From: a virus
Virus record (IMG/VR): IMGVR_UViG_3300017963_000021
Span: 1 to 64,000 of that record
Direction: 5' to 3' (one strand)
DNA length: 64,000 bases
Shown here: positions 34,188 to 41,693 of the stretch, one piece after another
Numbering within the stretch: the stretch's first letter is position 1
Layout: every line of letters starts with the position of its first letter
Position numbers and translations under genes: made by a program
Notes under the pieces: generated by a model
What the model was told of the DNA's origin: nothing
The model's database searches: none
The model's input: the letters and a program-made list of their open reading frames with translations, nothing else

Positions 34188-34869
34188 AGAACGCGCGCTG
34201 GCGCAGCTGGAAGAACGATACAGCGGTTTTCCTAACGCGTACGGGGCGACATACTGGATCGGGCGCGAAGTGCACTTCGGCGATCTTACGCTGGCACCGG
34301 AGACAGTACAGGCGGCGGCGCTGCCTGTGTATCTTGCAACGGGGCACGTCGTGATCGCTGGCATCGGTAACGGCTACCTGACGGCGTCGATCGCGGAGAA
34401 GCCGGACGTCAAGTCGGTGAACGTGGTCGAAAAGGATCGCGCAAAAATAGACGCGTTCAATACCACGTATTCCAAGTTCGACGGATTCGGCAAGGTGCAG
34501 ATCTTCGAGGAACAGCCGCGCGACACAATCCGGGGCGCGTTCTGCGATCTGATGTATGTCGCAAACGACGGCTTGTTGCTGAATGATCGGCTGATACATG
34601 ACATCGAGGTTTACACCAGCGAAAACACGATCAAGGAAATCATGTTCTTCGGGCTGGAACACGCGATCCTGTCAGCGCTGCAGCTGGACATGATTGGAAT
34701 GCACGACGTACCGGACCTGCTGAAGCTGCACTTCATTCGCTGGCTTCTGACGCCCGCTAAAGCGCTGTATCCGCCGCGCGACGCGCACCCGGACGCCGAA
34801 TACCTGTCTGCCCTGCTGAACGCTGTAGCGGAGTCTGGCGCGTCCTCACTGGTCGATGTTATACTGTAG
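34174..34869 (+). CDS. Rossmann-fold methyltransferase-like protein
   Basis: 231 residues, GTG start overlapping the HTH gene. HVVIAGIGNGYLTASIAEK followed by VNVVEKDRAKI looks like motif I (G-x-G-x-G) and the acidic end of strand 2 of SAM-dependent methyltransferases. No DPPY- or PC-type DNA methylase motif is seen, so the substrate is unknown. A terminator follows directly. Confidence 0.6.
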   Translation: MQPAEERALAQLEERYSGFPNAYGATYWIGREVHFGDLTLAPETVQAAALPVYLATGHVVIAGIGNGYLTASIAEKPDVKSVNVVEKDRAKIDAFNTTYSKFDGFGKVQIFEEQPRDTIRGAFCDLMYVANDGLLLNDRLIHDIEVYTSENTIKEIMFFGLEHAILSALQLDMIGMHDVPDLLKLHFIRWLLTPAKALYPPRDAHPDAEYLSALLNAVAESGASSLVDVIL

Positions 34870-34874
34870 ACACT

Positions 34875-34944
34875 ATCCGGCAGCTGGATCCCCGGAAGGT
34901 TTCGGAGTCGTGTCCTCGCCTTCTGCCAGTCGCCGGATTTTTTT
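34875..34944 (+). terminator. Probable Rho-independent terminator
   Basis: Outer stem ATCCGGC / GCCGGAT (34875-34881 and 34932-34938) with a second arm CTGG / CCAG inside, then TTTTTT. It ends the operon just 12 bases before a new cassette promoter. Confidence 0.7.
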
Positions 34945-34955
34945 CGCTAAAGGGG

Positions 34956-34984
34956 TTGACATTTATGCCGATACCCCATATAGT
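34956..34984 (+). promoter_or_regulatory. Early cassette promoter
   Basis: TTGACA, 17 bp spacer beginning TTTATGC, TATAGT; preceded by GCTAAAGGGG. Confidence 0.87.
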
Positions 34985-35026
34985 GAAGACACACTGAAGC
35001 AAAACTACAGAACTGAGGACACGAAC

Positions 35027-35251
35027 ATGGACCTGATCAACAAATTCGCAGCTGACCACAACCTTGACGCCGACGCCGTCGCCGATCTGGTTGACTTCAT
35101 CACCAGCCGCGTAGACGCCGACACCATCGCGCAGCATCCTGAAGTCGTCGTCGCATCCGCTACCCGCGCATGGATCGCCAGCAAAGAAGCGCTGGCCGCT
35201 GAAGCGCTGGCCGACATCGACGGCTTCGCCGAATCACTGGACCGCATCTAA
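35027..35251 (+). CDS. Small helical protein, cassette gene
   Basis: 74 residues, leader GAGGACACGAAC. Alanine- and aspartate-rich and fully helical (NKFAADHNLDADAVADLVDF, then KEALAAEALADIDGFAESLD), strongly acidic. No family is recognised. The longer in-frame start would cross the promoter and is rejected. Confidence 0.78.
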   Translation: MDLINKFAADHNLDADAVADLVDFITSRVDADTIAQHPEVVVASATRAWIASKEALAAEALADIDGFAESLDRI

Positions 35252-35263
35252 GGGGACACGACT

Positions 35264-35518
35264 ATGAACGCATACGACGTTATATCACGGGATCTGGGCG
35301 TACACGTTATCCGCCATCCGTCAGGCCGCTGGGGCTTCGTGGGCACGCTGCCGGCAGCGCTGGGATACCCGGCACAGCCGACGACTTCCGACATCATGGG
35401 CGGGCGCGTCTGGCACGATGCGCAGGGCAACGCCTACACGATGAAGTTTCCGACCTTCGACAGCGAAATGGACGCCCGGAATCACGCCGAAGGCAAGGGT
35501 GTCGGCATCGCTAACTGA
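35264..35518 (+). CDS. Hypothetical protein
   Basis: 84 residues, leader GGGGACACGACT. The sequence VHVIRHPSGRWGFVGTLP and AYTMKFPTFDSEMDARNHAEG resembles a small alpha/beta domain of a type repeated in phage accessory regions. No function known. Confidence 0.76.
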   Translation: MNAYDVISRDLGVHVIRHPSGRWGFVGTLPAALGYPAQPTTSDIMGGRVWHDAQGNAYTMKFPTFDSEMDARNHAEGKGVGIAN

Positions 35519-35567
35519 TTGACTTTTATGCAGAAATAAAAATAATAAAAAAATCTGCAAAAAGTGG

Positions 35568-35596
35568 TTGACATTTATGCGGGCAAGTCGTAATCT
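35568..35596 (+). promoter_or_regulatory. Early cassette promoter
   Basis: TTGACA, 17 bp spacer beginning TTTATGC, TAATCT; long A-rich tract upstream. Confidence 0.88.
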
Positions 35597-35639
35597 GTAG
35601 TTACTGAAGCAGCAAACACCACGACAAAAGGACACGACA

Positions 35640-35882
35640 ATGAACTTCAACACCTACATCGACACCTTCATCGACGAAAAAGGCTTGAACCGCGACTATA
35701 CCTTCGAGGTCGAAGGCACAAGCGGCACGAACTGGATCCCCCTCGAAGTCGTCGTCGAGCACATGAAGATCGCGCCGAAGCACGAACAGGCACAGATCAA
35801 GACCATGATCGTCAAAATCGATTTCATGAACGGCAACGTGATGCACTTCTTCAACCATCTTGCCAAGGCGATCGCCAAGTAA
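35640..35882 (+). CDS. Small hypothetical protein, cassette gene
   Basis: 80 residues, leader AAGGACACGACA. N-terminus MNFNTYIDTFIDEKGLNRDY, then IPLEVVVEHMKIAPKHEQAQI. Similar in length and opening to other cassette genes that start MNF. No family named. Followed by a UUCG hairpin. Confidence 0.77.
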   Translation: MNFNTYIDTFIDEKGLNRDYTFEVEGTSGTNWIPLEVVVEHMKIAPKHEQAQIKTMIVKIDFMNGNVMHFFNHLAKAIAK

Positions 35883-35894
35883 GCAGCCACAGCG

Positions 35895-35912
35895 CCGGCC
35901 TTCGGGCCGGCA
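35895..35912 (+). terminator. UUCG-loop hairpin after a cassette gene
   Basis: Perfect GCCGGCC-TTCG-GGCCGGC, the same core as the hairpin at 31087-31106, without a T-run. It lies between two genes that probably share a transcript. Confidence 0.5.
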
Positions 35913-35930
35913 AGGATAGAGGACACGACA

Positions 35931-36227
35931 ATGAACGTACTGGAAAACAAAGCGCTGGCATGGATCCTTGACAGGGCGAAGGTCGAAGAACGCAAGGGCG
36001 AAACGATCTGGTCTTTCAAGGGCAACATCACGCCGCGCCATGCTGCCGATCTGCGCAAGCTTCTGAAGGAAGCCGACGCCCGCCGGTCCGACGGCAAGAC
36101 TTCCACGAAGTACGGGGTCACGCTGGAAAACACCGAAGAAGTCAGCGACAGCGTCGTGATCGTTTTCGGCAATTACACAAGCAGCCGCCGCACGGTACGC
36201 GTGCAGCGCATCCGCTACACTGACTAA
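35931..36227 (+). CDS. Hypothetical protein
   Basis: 98 residues, leader GAGGACACGACA. Helical N-terminal half (ENKALAWILDRAKVEERKGE, then AADLRKLLKEADARR) and a beta C-terminus (SVVIVFGNYTSSRRTVRVQR). No family recognised. Confidence 0.76.
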   Translation: MNVLENKALAWILDRAKVEERKGETIWSFKGNITPRHAADLRKLLKEADARRSDGKTSTKYGVTLENTEEVSDSVVIVFGNYTSSRRTVRVQRIRYTD

Positions 36228-36241
36228 TAGAGGACACGAAC

Positions 36242-36475
36242 ATGCACGAAACAAACGGCGAAATTCTGCAGTTTATCGATGATCTTGGCTTCAATAGCGA
36301 CCACGTCACCGGCTGGGATGCTGTACAAAGTGGCGCGCACGAAGGCGGCGTAGATGCCGACGCGTACTACATCATCTTGTGGCGCGGCGCAGCGACGCGC
36401 GGCGACAGGGTTATCGTTCACCGCGTCGACTTCCGCACGTATTCAGACGCGCGTGATTTAATCGGGAACATATAA
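36242..36475 (+). CDS. Hypothetical protein
   Basis: 77 residues, leader GAGGACACGAAC. Mixed alpha/beta (GEILQFIDDLGFNSDHVTGW, then YYIILWRGAATRGDRVIVHR). The stop overlaps the next start (TAATG). Confidence 0.74.
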   Translation: MHETNGEILQFIDDLGFNSDHVTGWDAVQSGAHEGGVDADAYYIILWRGAATRGDRVIVHRVDFRTYSDARDLIGNI

Positions 36476-36684
36476 TGGCGCGCGTCAATAAGACATACGT
36501 CAGGCTTGTCGCGCAGGCATTGTTCGAAGCCGACCCGTACATGGGACGTGACCGCGTCAGCCTGTGCGCAGCGAAGGCGATCCGCTGGGCATACTCGTCG
36601 ACGCAATACGTGCGGACGATGGAATTCAGGGTCGCCGTCTGCGACTTCTACGAAGCGCTGTCATTCATGGGGAAAAAGCCGTGA
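36475..36684 (+). CDS. Small hypothetical protein
   Basis: 69 residues, translationally coupled to its neighbour. Helical sequence (RLVAQALFEADPYMGRDRVS, then VRTMEFRVAVCDFYEALSFM). No family named. Confidence 0.68.
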   Translation: MARVNKTYVRLVAQALFEADPYMGRDRVSLCAAKAIRWAYSSTQYVRTMEFRVAVCDFYEALSFMGKKP

Positions 36685-36962
36685 CCATACGCGCGGAAAA
36701 TCTGGCGACCGGCGAACGCATACACTTCGACGAAGTGCATCTGGCGACCGGCATTGATTCGGCAGCGTGGGCGGTTCTTGCCGCCTACCTGCTGAAGAAC
36801 GACGAAGCGTTGTCCCATGCGTTGCGACATGGAATGCGAACGGAACCGCGCACGATCGTGATGGAACACATCGACCTGTTCACACTGGACGAAAAATCTA
36901 TCGCGTGCGGCGACTGGCGCGCGATGCTCAACAGCGAGACATCGAAATGCAAACAGAAATAA
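36681..36962 (+). CDS. Small hypothetical protein
   Basis: 93 residues from GTG 36681, overlapping the previous stop (GTGA). Sequence TIRAENLATGERIHFDEVHL, then helical WAVLAAYLLKNDEALSHAL. The upstream in-frame ATG at 36564 lies in another gene and is rejected. Confidence 0.66.
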   Translation: MTIRAENLATGERIHFDEVHLATGIDSAAWAVLAAYLLKNDEALSHALRHGMRTEPRTIVMEHIDLFTLDEKSIACGDWRAMLNSETSKCKQK

Positions 36963-37195
36963 CAGAACTGGAATTTCAGGGCGTGCCGATGACTGTCGAA
37001 TACACGTACCATCCGGGGACGCATGGCGCACGCGACAGATTCGGCGTACCGCTTGAACCGGATGAACCGGCAACGATAGAGATCAGCGACGTACGCGTCG
37101 CAGACGTCGACGTGTGGACGTTGATCGAAGACGACGTCGAGAAGATCGAAGACTTGATCATGCAGCAGAAGGAAAGCGAATACGATGAACACTGA
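36947..37195 (+). CDS. Small acidic hypothetical protein
   Basis: 82 residues from ATG 36947. Beta-rich and acidic (TEITELEFQGVPMTVEYTY, then PATIEISDVRVADVDVWTL), ending in a charged helix. It overlaps genes on both sides. No family named. Confidence 0.66.
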   Translation: MQTEITELEFQGVPMTVEYTYHPGTHGARDRFGVPLEPDEPATIEISDVRVADVDVWTLIEDDVEKIEDLIMQQKESEYDEH

Positions 37196-37535
37196 ACGCG
37201 CGCGCGAACTGTTGAAGATGCCGAACTGGGCCGGCGAACTAACGGACGCCGAACGGGGCTTCGTGCAAATGCTGTGGAACCGGATGCCGGGGTACACGTG
37301 TATGCACGACGCGTTAACCGCGATCGCATACGGACGCGATAAATACTGGGACGCGATCGCGCTGTTCCCTGTCATGTCGCGCGTTATTTACAACGGCGTA
37401 GTGCGTGGCGTTATTTGCGACATTAGCGGACCGGACGAAGACGACGGCAAGGGACCGGTGTATTTCCTGCGACTGGAAAACGGCAACCCGTGCTACGCGC
37501 GCAACGAACAACTTGAAAAGGACCGAGGCCAATGA
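37185..37535 (+). CDS. Hypothetical protein
   Basis: 116 residues. N-terminal helical part (ERARELLKMPNWAGELTDAE), then IAYGRDKYWDAIALFPVMSR and a C-terminal GPVYFLRLENGNPCY. No domain recognised. Four-base overlap with the next gene. Confidence 0.7.
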   Translation: MNTERARELLKMPNWAGELTDAERGFVQMLWNRMPGYTCMHDALTAIAYGRDKYWDAIALFPVMSRVIYNGVVRGVICDISGPDEDDGKGPVYFLRLENGNPCYARNEQLEKDRGQ

Positions 37536-37834
37536 GTATCGAAGATCAAAAAGACGAGCGCAACCGCATCGCTATGATTGAGTGCATCAAGCGACTACAG
37601 ACGGATATGAAAAACCTGCAGGCGCATCTTGAAGCACAGCGCCATCGTGAAGAAGGCAACCTGCGCATGTACCTGACAGCGGCACAGCTGCGACAGGCGC
37701 TGGACTATGTCGCAAACGAAGACGAACCGCAGCAGGAACGCGACACCGACGTGGCAATCGAACGCAGGGAAGACGGCACCGTGTACTGCTGGCTGGAAGA
37801 GTACCCGGAAGAAGGGAGTGTGAATTTAATATGA
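37532..37834 (+). CDS. Coiled-coil hypothetical protein
   Basis: 100 residues. N-terminal coiled coil (DERNRIAMIECIKRLQTDMK, then QAHLEAQRHREEGNLRMY) and an acidic end (WLEEYPEEGS). Overlaps both neighbours by four bases (ATGA). Confidence 0.7.
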   Translation: MSIEDQKDERNRIAMIECIKRLQTDMKNLQAHLEAQRHREEGNLRMYLTAAQLRQALDYVANEDEPQQERDTDVAIERREDGTVYCWLEEYPEEGSVNLI

Positions 37835-38172
37835 CAATAGAAACACGCAACGCGATAATAAAATCAGCGCGCCTGACGAAAGAAGATCACGGGTGCCTTA
37901 CTGTGTGGCTGGATCTTGACTACGGCGGCAGCGGTCAGGGTTTCGGCGGGCATAACCTGTACAACCCGAAGCGAACGCCGGAAGAACTGGCGCGCGGCGG
38001 CGCGTACTGCGGGCACTTTATCTGGCGCGTGTTAGAGATCGCAGGCGTCGAAAGATGGGACGACTTACCCGGCAAGACGGTACGCGTTACCGGCGGGCAC
38101 GGGCACATCGAAGCGATCGGGCACATCATCAAGGATGACTGGTTTTGTCCGCGTGAGGACTTCGCGACATGA
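37831..38172 (+). CDS. Conserved phage hypothetical protein
   Basis: 113 residues. The stretch LTVWLDLDYGGSGQGFGGHN and the following YCGHFIWRVLEIAG are recognisable from hypothetical proteins found in many proteobacterial phages. The C-terminal GGHGHIEAIGHI is also typical. The function of the group is not known. Confidence 0.77.
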   Translation: MTIETRNAIIKSARLTKEDHGCLTVWLDLDYGGSGQGFGGHNLYNPKRTPEELARGGAYCGHFIWRVLEIAGVERWDDLPGKTVRVTGGHGHIEAIGHIIKDDWFCPREDFAT

Positions 38173-38450
38173 GTGACGAACTACTGGAACAGCTGAAGAA
38201 AACTATCGCGTCAATAACGCCGGAACAGTTAGCGGAGATCTTCGCCGCGTATGATTCGAGCGAGCAGGCGCGCTTCTACAATCATCTGGCAGACGTTTCG
38301 ACGCCATGGCTAACAACGCAGCTGCAGTACATCACGGACGAAGACGGGCTGACGCTGGCCGGCAGGCGCTGCATGATGTACATCGGCGACTACTCACACT
38401 GGGGGCTTGTGCCGTCGCACTACGAACTATTCGGCAACGATGAAGAGTAA
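38169..38450 (+). CDS. Hypothetical protein
   Basis: 93 residues, ATGA overlap. Helical N-terminus (EQLKKTIASITPEQLAEIFA), then YNHLADVSTPWLTTQLQYI. No family recognised. Confidence 0.7.
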   Translation: MSDELLEQLKKTIASITPEQLAEIFAAYDSSEQARFYNHLADVSTPWLTTQLQYITDEDGLTLAGRRCMMYIGDYSHWGLVPSHYELFGNDEE

Positions 38451-38928
38451 AGAACACGGCTATGAAATCATCACGTCGAACAGGCGCTACTGGATCGTCC
38501 GCGTGTACTCCGGGAAGTTAGCGTTCGAACACAAGTTCAGCCGGCGGTCGTCAACGTTTCGCGACGTATGCGAATGGATCTTCGATCATGGCGCTGTGAT
38601 CTTTACCGGGGCGCTGCCTGACACCGACGCGATGGCGCTTGAAATGTCCGCCGATTGCGACATGCAGGACCGCGCGATGCTTTCTGCCGTGGGCGTCTAT
38701 GTTCTGCAACGTGCCGCGCGTCTGGGTTATGAACGCGTGAAGTACGAACAGCTGCGCGAAGCTGTAACGTCATACGTTACAGGGGACGCGATCCGTCGCG
38801 CGATGGACGTCGGCGTCAAGCTGGGCATCTACGTCAAGGTCGGGCCGGACGCGTGGCGACTGAAACGCGACAACCAGCTGGGGCGCAGGGTCGATCACGA
38901 TCCGCTGTTTCCGGGGGCAGGGGCATGA
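38440..38928 (+). CDS. Hypothetical protein with winged-helix-like C-terminal half
   Basis: 162 residues from ATG 38440. The C-terminal half (YERVKYEQLREAVTSYVTGD, then AMDVGVKLGIYVKVGPDAWR) fits a winged helix, suggesting DNA binding. The N-terminal part is basic (SKEHGYEIITSNRRYWIVRVY). No family named. Confidence 0.66.
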   Translation: MKSKEHGYEIITSNRRYWIVRVYSGKLAFEHKFSRRSSTFRDVCEWIFDHGAVIFTGALPDTDAMALEMSADCDMQDRAMLSAVGVYVLQRAARLGYERVKYEQLREAVTSYVTGDAIRRAMDVGVKLGIYVKVGPDAWRLKRDNQLGRRVDHDPLFPGAGA

Positions 38929-39263
38929 CAGGGACACAGTTCGAATTCGTATCCACGATCGACGACGAAGAAGATCTGGAAGAAGAACGCGTCCTGCATT
39001 ACGTGCACGCAGTTACGACAAACGCGTTCGACGATGTGCAGCTGTTTCGTTATCGCGTCGATGCGATTCACTACGCGATGGATTTTGTATCGGCTGCAAC
39101 CGGGGCGGCGTGCATGTTGCCGTACCGTGAATATTCTATCGCGTACAACAGCGCGAAGGCTGTGATGATCCGCAGTTCGGATACGCAGAACAATCTATGC
39201 GCGCGTGTGCGACTGACGCGAATTCGTCGCGATAAGTGCGTGCCGCGAATAAGGGGCGAGTGA
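38925..39263 (+). CDS. Hypothetical protein
   Basis: 112 residues from ATG 38925 (ATGA overlap). Acidic N-terminus (STIDDEEDLEEERVLHYVHA), basic C-terminus (RVRLTRIRRDKCVPRIRGE). No domain recognised. Confidence 0.66.
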   Translation: MTGTQFEFVSTIDDEEDLEEERVLHYVHAVTTNAFDDVQLFRYRVDAIHYAMDFVSAATGAACMLPYREYSIAYNSAKAVMIRSSDTQNNLCARVRLTRIRRDKCVPRIRGE

Positions 39264-39649
39264 TGGGGATTTCATGCTACTGCGACGACGACTATGACTG
39301 GTTTTTTCAGGTCGAAGAACCGGAACGTGTCGCAATGACCGACTTTCGGTGCTACGGCTGCAGCGAGCACAAGCCGGCAGGCGAACGCGTGCGGCGGCTG
39401 TGGAAGTACCACATGGAAACGGAAGAAGAACTGGTCAAGGATGGCGACGACCCGGACGACTGGTACACGGACGAAGAAGAAGTCGAAGTGATCGACGGCT
39501 GCGAAAGACTTTGCGAAACCTGCAGCGGGTTGTATGATTCTCTAATCGCGCTGGGTTTTTGCCTGACAGCCGACAACGGCTTCATAAAAGACGCGCACGC
39601 GGTCTACGTCGAGGAATATCTACCGTATAACCACAGGGTGAAGAAATGA
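39263..39649 (+). CDS. Zinc-finger hypothetical protein
   Basis: 128 residues from ATG 39263, overlapping the previous stop (TGATG). Cysteine pairs CYGC near residue 30 and CETC near residue 86, with aromatic neighbours, suggest a zinc site. Very acidic middle (DGDDPDDWYTDEEEVEVIDG). Unknown function. Confidence 0.7.
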   Translation: MGISCYCDDDYDWFFQVEEPERVAMTDFRCYGCSEHKPAGERVRRLWKYHMETEEELVKDGDDPDDWYTDEEEVEVIDGCERLCETCSGLYDSLIALGFCLTADNGFIKDAHAVYVEEYLPYNHRVKK

Positions 39650-39930
39650 CGATACTCGAACAGATGTGGCAGGACTTCCGCGCGAAGGCGTTCCCGGATG
39701 TGCCGGCGGACGACCTGATGGAAGCGGAACGCGGGTCGTTCATGGCGGGCGTTACGGCGTCGGTGTCGTACCAGACGAAAGCAAGGGACGCAGATCTGGC
39801 GCTGGGGCGTCTGGGGGAGCTTGTGAAGGCGATACAGGATCAGTCCGACATAGACGTCGAACTGGTGCGGAAACTGCGGGAGAACGCCGCAGGGAAGGTC
39901 GAGTGCTACGACGGCAGCTTCGAGCTATGA
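39646..39930 (+). CDS. Hypothetical protein
   Basis: 94 residues, ATGA overlap. Helical and acidic (MWQDFRAKAFPDVPADDLMEA, then LALGRLGELVKAIQDQSDI). No family recognised. Confidence 0.7.
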   Translation: MTILEQMWQDFRAKAFPDVPADDLMEAERGSFMAGVTASVSYQTKARDADLALGRLGELVKAIQDQSDIDVELVRKLRENAAGKVECYDGSFEL

Positions 39931-40043
39931 AGGTTCGCCGGGTGGTCTTCTGCGGGGATCCGTTCGGCTATGGGAACCTGTACTGGTGCGGGTGCGTGAA
40001 GACGGTCTTCGGCTACCTGCACCGGTGCAAAAAACACCGGTAA
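39927..40043 (+). CDS. Small cysteine-rich basic peptide
   Basis: 38 residues, ATG overlapping the previous stop (ATGA). Cysteines in VFCGD, WCGC and HRCKK with a basic ending suggest a minimal zinc-binding peptide. Its last codons form the 5' arm of a terminator hairpin. Confidence 0.5.
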   Translation: MKVRRVVFCGDPFGYGNLYWCGCVKTVFGYLHRCKKHR

Positions 40044-40051
40044 ATTTTTTT
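40021..40051 (+). terminator. Rho-independent terminator
   Basis: Perfect stem ACCGGTG / CACCGGT (40021-40027, 40035-40041), loop CAAAAAA, then AAATTTTTTT. It closes the long operon of overlapping small genes. Confidence 0.88.
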
Positions 40052-40060
40052 CTAAAGGTG

Positions 40061-40089
40061 TTGACATTTATGCCGATAAGCGTATTATA
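40061..40089 (+). promoter_or_regulatory. Early cassette promoter
   Basis: TTGACA, spacer beginning TTTATGC, ATTATA at 17 bp (or TATTAT at 16 bp). It lies nine bases after the terminator T-run. Confidence 0.85.
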
Positions 40090-40127
40090 GAAATTAAGCA
40101 AGACACCACGACATAGAGGACACGACC

Positions 40128-40298
40128 ATGATCAACGCCATAATCGCAATCGCCAGCTGCCTTCCGCTTATCATCACTTTTGTGGTCCGCACGGAACTTA
40201 CCCGCGACGCGCTCGTCATCGTCGAGGCCGACGGCAAGGAAGTCTACAGCTGCCATGCCTACGGTCACAGCTTCACCATCGCGAAAAAAATTTTCTAA
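40128..40298 (+). CDS. Small membrane protein, cassette gene
   Basis: 56 residues, leader GAGGACACGACC. N-terminal hydrophobic segment (INAIIAIASCLPLIITFVV), then a short polar domain. Probably a single-span inner-membrane peptide. It is a complete unit of promoter, leader and gene. Confidence 0.7.
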   Translation: MINAIIAIASCLPLIITFVVRTELTRDALVIVEADGKEVYSCHAYGHSFTIAKKIF

Positions 40299-40303
40299 AG
40301 GGG

Positions 40304-40332
40304 TTGACATTTATGCGGGGCGGGGTTAATCT
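40304..40332 (+). promoter_or_regulatory. Early cassette promoter
   Basis: TTGACA, 17 bp spacer beginning TTTATGC, TAATCT. It starts only six bases after the preceding stop codon. Confidence 0.88.
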
Positions 40333-40371
40333 GTAATCACACTGAACGAACACACCACTGAGGACACGACA

Positions 40372-40698
40372 ATGAAACCAATGAACTACGAATTCGTCAT
40401 CGCTTACAACGCCTTCATCGCTGGCGTCAAGGAAATGATCGAAGCCGACTATGAGAAGAACAACTTCCCCGTCGAGCTTCGCGAGGAAATCGACGCCGAA
40501 ATCGGTCGCAAGTACATGAAAGTCATCAAGAAGGGACCGGGCAGCTGCTACGTCTACGCCTTCATCGACAAAGTGACCGGCGACATCTACAAGCCGGCCA
40601 GCTGGAAGGCACCGGCGAAGCACGCACGCGGCAACGTCTTCGCAGCGGATCACGGACTTTCCTGCGCTGGCGTCTACACCATCGCCTACATGCGGTAA
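40372..40698 (+). CDS. Hypothetical protein, cassette gene
   Basis: 108 residues, leader GAGGACACGACA. Helical first half (YEFVIAYNAFIAGVKEMIEA), then SCYVYAFIDKVTGDIYKPA. The second half resembles small phage proteins with an S-C-Y-x-Y-A-F motif. Unknown function. Confidence 0.77.
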   Translation: MKPMNYEFVIAYNAFIAGVKEMIEADYEKNNFPVELREEIDAEIGRKYMKVIKKGPGSCYVYAFIDKVTGDIYKPASWKAPAKHARGNVFAADHGLSCAGVYTIAYMR

Positions 40699-40715
40699 AA
40701 ATGTGTCGCAGGGGG

Positions 40716-40744
40716 TTGACATTTATGCCAGCCCCCTGCATACT
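40716..40744 (+). promoter_or_regulatory. Early cassette promoter
   Basis: TTGACA, 17 bp spacer beginning TTTATGC, CATACT. Confidence 0.85.
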
Positions 40745-40780
40745 GTAACCACACTGAACGAACACACCGAGGACACGACA

Positions 40781-41047
40781 ATGATCAAATGGCACATTGA
40801 AAGCCACGACAGCTGCGGTCCTAGCTGGAAGAAGTGCTACCGGCATCGCAACTACGAAAGCGCCGACAAGCGCTTCTACATCACAAAGCGCTACGAGCGC
40901 GGCAATGGCTACGACAGGGCCGGCTTCCACTGGGTGCTGATCGATCGGTCGACCAAGGACCAGAACGGTCGCTACCGCGTTCTGGAAGGCGCAGGATCCT
41001 GCAAGCAGGCGAAGCAATGGGCCGAAGAAATTCTTCAAGGGGCATAA
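40781..41047 (+). CDS. Hypothetical protein, cassette gene
   Basis: 88 residues from ATG 40781, leader GAGGACACGACA; the longer in-frame ORF crosses the promoter. Basic and aromatic (HIESHDSCGPSWKKCYRHRN, then FHWVLIDRSTKDQNGRYRVL). No family recognised. Confidence 0.76.
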   Translation: MIKWHIESHDSCGPSWKKCYRHRNYESADKRFYITKRYERGNGYDRAGFHWVLIDRSTKDQNGRYRVLEGAGSCKQAKQWAEEILQGA

Positions 41048-41052
41048 CAATC

Positions 41053-41268
41053 ATGAACAGACAACGGAACGACTTTATCCGCGATCTGATCGCCGACATC
41101 CGCTTCTGCGACAGGTGCATCGCGAAGGGCGTGCACGTGGACGACAACACGCGCTACAGGGCGCGCTGCGTGCGCGATCTGCAGACGCTGCTGCCGAAGC
41201 GGCACACGTTCAGCTTCAACCAGTACGGCTACCCGAACGCCGTCGCAATGTCTAGGGGGATCGTATGA
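41053..41268 (+). CDS. Small basic hypothetical protein
   Basis: 71 residues. Helical, with cysteines in RFCDRCIAKG and RCVRD, possibly metal binding, and a basic middle. The stop overlaps the next start. Confidence 0.65.
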   Translation: MNRQRNDFIRDLIADIRFCDRCIAKGVHVDDNTRYRARCVRDLQTLLPKRHTFSFNQYGYPNAVAMSRGIV

Positions 41269-41690
41269 ACATTGAAACCGCACTGGGGATCGCTCACAGG
41301 GTCTATGCGACGCAGACGACTGCGGACGGGCTTCCCTATATGTTCCACGTCATGCGCGTCGCTGACGCCTTCAGGGACGACGACAGGGCGTGTATAGTGG
41401 CATTGCTACGCTATGCGGTGCGCGATGGGGATCTGACCCTGCAGGACATGATCGACAACGGCGCGACCGTGGAGCAGGCCGAAGCGCTGCGCGCGGCGGT
41501 GCCGGAAGCCGGGGAAGATTTCGACGCGTGGCTGGAACGCGCCAAGTTTAACGCGACAGCGCGCGAAGTGCTGGCGCAGACGTTCATCGACAAGCTGCGC
41601 GTGTACAAGGGGCAGACATCTGTCGAACTGGAACGCGTCGCGCAGGCACTGCGCAAGCTGGACAAAAAGCAGACAATCTACGGGGGATAG
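41265..41690 (+). CDS. Degenerate HD-domain (RelA/SpoT-hydrolase-like) protein
   Basis: 141 residues, ATGA overlap. The N-terminal layout ALGIAHRVYATQTTADGLPYMFHVMRVADAF, then ACIVALLRYAVRDGDLTLQDM, follows the Mn-dependent ppGpp hydrolase pattern. The key H-D pair is replaced by R49-Y50, so the metal site is probably lost. The C-terminal helical part carries WLERAKFNATAREVLAQTF. Perhaps a catalytically dead binding protein or partner of a stringent-response enzyme. Confidence 0.55.
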   Translation: MNIETALGIAHRVYATQTTADGLPYMFHVMRVADAFRDDDRACIVALLRYAVRDGDLTLQDMIDNGATVEQAEALRAAVPEAGEDFDAWLERAKFNATAREVLAQTFIDKLRVYKGQTSVELERVAQALRKLDKKQTIYGG

Positions 41691-41693
41691 TAC

